Shown: positions 62,600-64,000 of the stretch, piece after piece
Position numbering within the stretch: position 1 is the first letter of the stretch
Layout: every line of letters starts with the position of its first letter
Origin: Chroococcus sp. FPU101
GTDB taxonomy: Bacteria; Cyanobacteriota; Cyanobacteriia; Cyanobacteriales; Microcystaceae
NCBI RefSeq assembly: GCF_017312365.1
Contig: NZ_BLJI01000011.1
Span: 1-64,000, forward strand
Direction of reading: 5' to 3'
DNA: 64,000 nt
Translations under genes and position numbers: made by a program
The notes under the pieces: model-generated
Told to the model about the DNA's origin: nothing
The model's input: only the letters and a program-made list of their open reading frames with translations
The model's database searches: none

Positions 62600-64000
62600 T
62601 TACGCATAAACAAATACTGGAACTCGTTTATAGGCGGGAGTACCTGATCGTTTTTCGACTTTGGGATGAAAAATCACATTGACTTCAGGATAGAACATTA
62701 AGGCGGCTCCTTGGCGGACTGCACCATAAATCACTTCTACGTCTTCCATCTTGCCAACATTGCCTTGTACCGTCACTTTTTGATGTTCGGCTAAACCGAT
62801 ACTTTCTGCATCGATACGGTTCATCAAAATACAATTACGATGAGGCATTCCCCGATATTGATCCCCAATTTTATAAACAACGGTGTTATGTTGAGAATAA
62901 CTACGCCCTGTCATTAAAGCAAGTACGATACCTTGTTGAGTTTCAGGAATACCAAATTCTTCTTTTTTGGGTAAAGATAAATTCGGTAGCGGTGTGACAA
63001 ACATTTTCGCTTTACCAGATGGTGTTTGAAATTTCGGTTCAGTTAAAATACGACCGCCAATGGTAAATTCTTCTTTAGTATCATCAATCGTACCTATCTT
63101 TTCATAACCAGGGATGGTTTGCGCGATTAATTGGCGAATATATCGAGTATCTTGTAATTTACGCCAGTTAACGGGGTATTCTCCATGTAGTCGATGGGCA
63201 AGTTCAGTCAAAAATCTAACTTCTGGAATAACATCAACATCTTTGAGATGGGTTTCACCTTCATCATTGAGGCGTACAAAATTATTACCCGATTCGACGG
63301 TTGTTTTATAAGGATTTTCAAACCGGTTCAGTACAGGGATAACAATGGTATTGTGTTTGGCTAACCCGTGAAAATGTCCTATGTTAGGTTTGGTGGCTAG
63401 ATAAATAATCGTTTCAATCTTGCCTAAAGCCCGTTTTGCTCCATTAGAATCAGGGTTTGCACCGTATAAATTGCCTCCTACACAAATGAGAGTATCGACT
63501 TTCCCCGCATCGGCTGCTTCAATTAAAGAACTGGTTTCGTAACCTTGTACACGACTCAGAGAACGTCCTAAAAGCTTTTCTAGGGCTTCTTGAATCTCTT
63601 TTTTTAGCTTGACGGTAACACCCATTGAACCGAAACCCTGTACGTTAGAATGGCCTCTTACAGGCATCACTCCCGCCCCTTCTTTGCCGACATTACCTGT
63701 TATGAGTGCAGTATTGGCGATGCTGTATACATTGTCTACACCGTTATCATGTTGGGTGAGTCCCATTGCCCAAGCAAACACGACACGAGGTGATGTACCA
63801 ATCATTGTAGCTGCGGCTTCTATTTCTTCTTTTGAAACACCACAGATACTTGTAATGGTTTCCCAAGAAGTTGTTTTAGCCTGTTCTAGAATGGCTTCCC
63901 AGTCTTCGGTATGTGCTTGTAAATAATCTAGTTTAATTAAATTTTGTTCGATAAGGGATTTTTGGATACCGACAAACAGGGCGGTATCACTCCCTGGAAT
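62600..64000 (-). CDS. Molybdopterin oxidoreductase alpha subunit (FdhF/YdeP-type), truncated by the window edge
   Basis: The frame is open from the window end to a stop at 62600-62602, about 466 residues of the C-terminal part. It shows VVFAWAMGLTQHDNGVDNVY, GKEGAGVMPVRGHSNVQGFG, TLICVGGNLYGANPDSNGAK and the C-terminal molydopterin-dinucleotide-binding TGRSYSQHNTVVYKIGDQYR. The pattern is that of the FdhF/YdeP family of bis-MGD enzymes. The substrate is unknown and the first half, including any iron-sulfur site, lies outside the window. Confidence 0.88.
   Translation of the reverse strand: MPGSDTALFVGIQKSLIEQNLIKLDYLQAHTEDWEAILEQAKTTSWETITSICGVSKEEIEAAATMIGTSPRVVFAWAMGLTQHDNGVDNVYSIANTALITGNVGKEGAGVMPVRGHSNVQGFGSMGVTVKLKKEIQEALEKLLGRSLSRVQGYETSSLIEAADAGKVDTLICVGGNLYGANPDSNGAKRALGKIETIIYLATKPNIGHFHGLAKHNTIVIPVLNRFENPYKTTVESGNNFVRLNDEGETHLKDVDVIPEVRFLTELAHRLHGEYPVNWRKLQDTRYIRQLIAQTIPGYEKIGTIDDTKEEFTIGGRILTEPKFQTPSGKAKMFVTPLPNLSLPKKEEFGIPETQQGIVLALMTGRSYSQHNTVVYKIGDQYRGMPHRNCILMNRIDAESIGLAEHQKVTVQGNVGKMEDVEVIYGAVRQGAALMFYPEVNVIFHPKVEKRSGTPAYKRVPVFVYA

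Overview
The window is chromosomal DNA from an AT-rich unicellular-type cyanobacterium. It carries photosynthesis and thylakoid genes (psbQ, a Tab2-type translation factor, ycf66, an FtsH2-type protease, tocopherol methyltransferase), cyanobacteria-specific DUF families (DUF2949, DUF3370, DUF4278, DUF1092) and many copies of the HIP1 octamer GCGATCGC. The gene set and base composition recall Geminocystis/Cyanobacterium-like Chroococcales. That placement is an inference; there is no rRNA gene to test it. No rRNA, tRNA, CRISPR array or prophage was recognised.

Layout. 1-1015: end of an ABC importer operon (ATPase tail, permease, intrinsic terminator). 1.1-4.9 kb: a decayed accessory patch with a HigBA-type toxin-antitoxin pair, an Rpn/PD-(D/E)XK nuclease fragment, a metallopeptidase-like protein lacking one metal ligand, and two dead IS630-family transposases. 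4.9-6.1 kb: a compact three-gene operon (small membrane protein, DUF2949, BtuF-like cobalamin-binding protein). 6.3-20.4 kb: mostly single housekeeping genes, including psbQ, a sugar dehydrogenase with five C-terminal repeats, a parvulin, and a long intergenic region holding a candidate structured RNA. 20.4-23.3 kb: cobalt importer cbiMNQO behind a clear cobalamin riboswitch. 23.3-32.2 kb: class I aldolase, methyltransferase, an overlapping GNAT/glycosyltransferase/transglutaminase string, and a ycf66-LapA-aroK run. 32.5-38.4 kb: a frameshifted HU gene, cobD, an MFS transporter, an acyltransferase and agmatinase. 38.5-39.5 kb: an IS982 element with a premature stop. 40-46.3 kb: ftsH2, DUF3370, psiE-like, an LRAT-domain protein and an exported superoxide dismutase. 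46.3-47.9 kb: two pseudogenes. 48-64 kb: PEP-CTERM protein, Tab2-like protein, glycosyltransferase, tocopherol methyltransferase, a divergent PEP synthase-like enzyme, ferredoxin-cobQ, peroxiredoxin, an amino-acid ABC binding protein, an isoaspartyl peptidase and a truncated molybdopterin oxidoreductase.

How the genes connect. Four separated loci serve cobalt/cobalamin: btuF-like (vitamin binding), riboswitch-cbiMNQO (cobalt uptake), cobD (aminopropanol-phosphate branch) and cobQ (side-chain amidation). Photosystem upkeep is represented by psbQ, ftsH2 and the Tab2-like protein.

A second theme is loss of reading frame. HU, an esterase, a DUF2156 remnant, a Uma2 nuclease, an Rpn remnant and both main transposases carry single-base indels or nonsense codons. 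Some are surely real decay. The HU frameshift is odd enough to make sequence quality worth checking. No multi-gene module clearly represents a new defence or biosynthetic system. The strongest unexplained signal is the structured RNA candidate near 16.55-16.66 kb.
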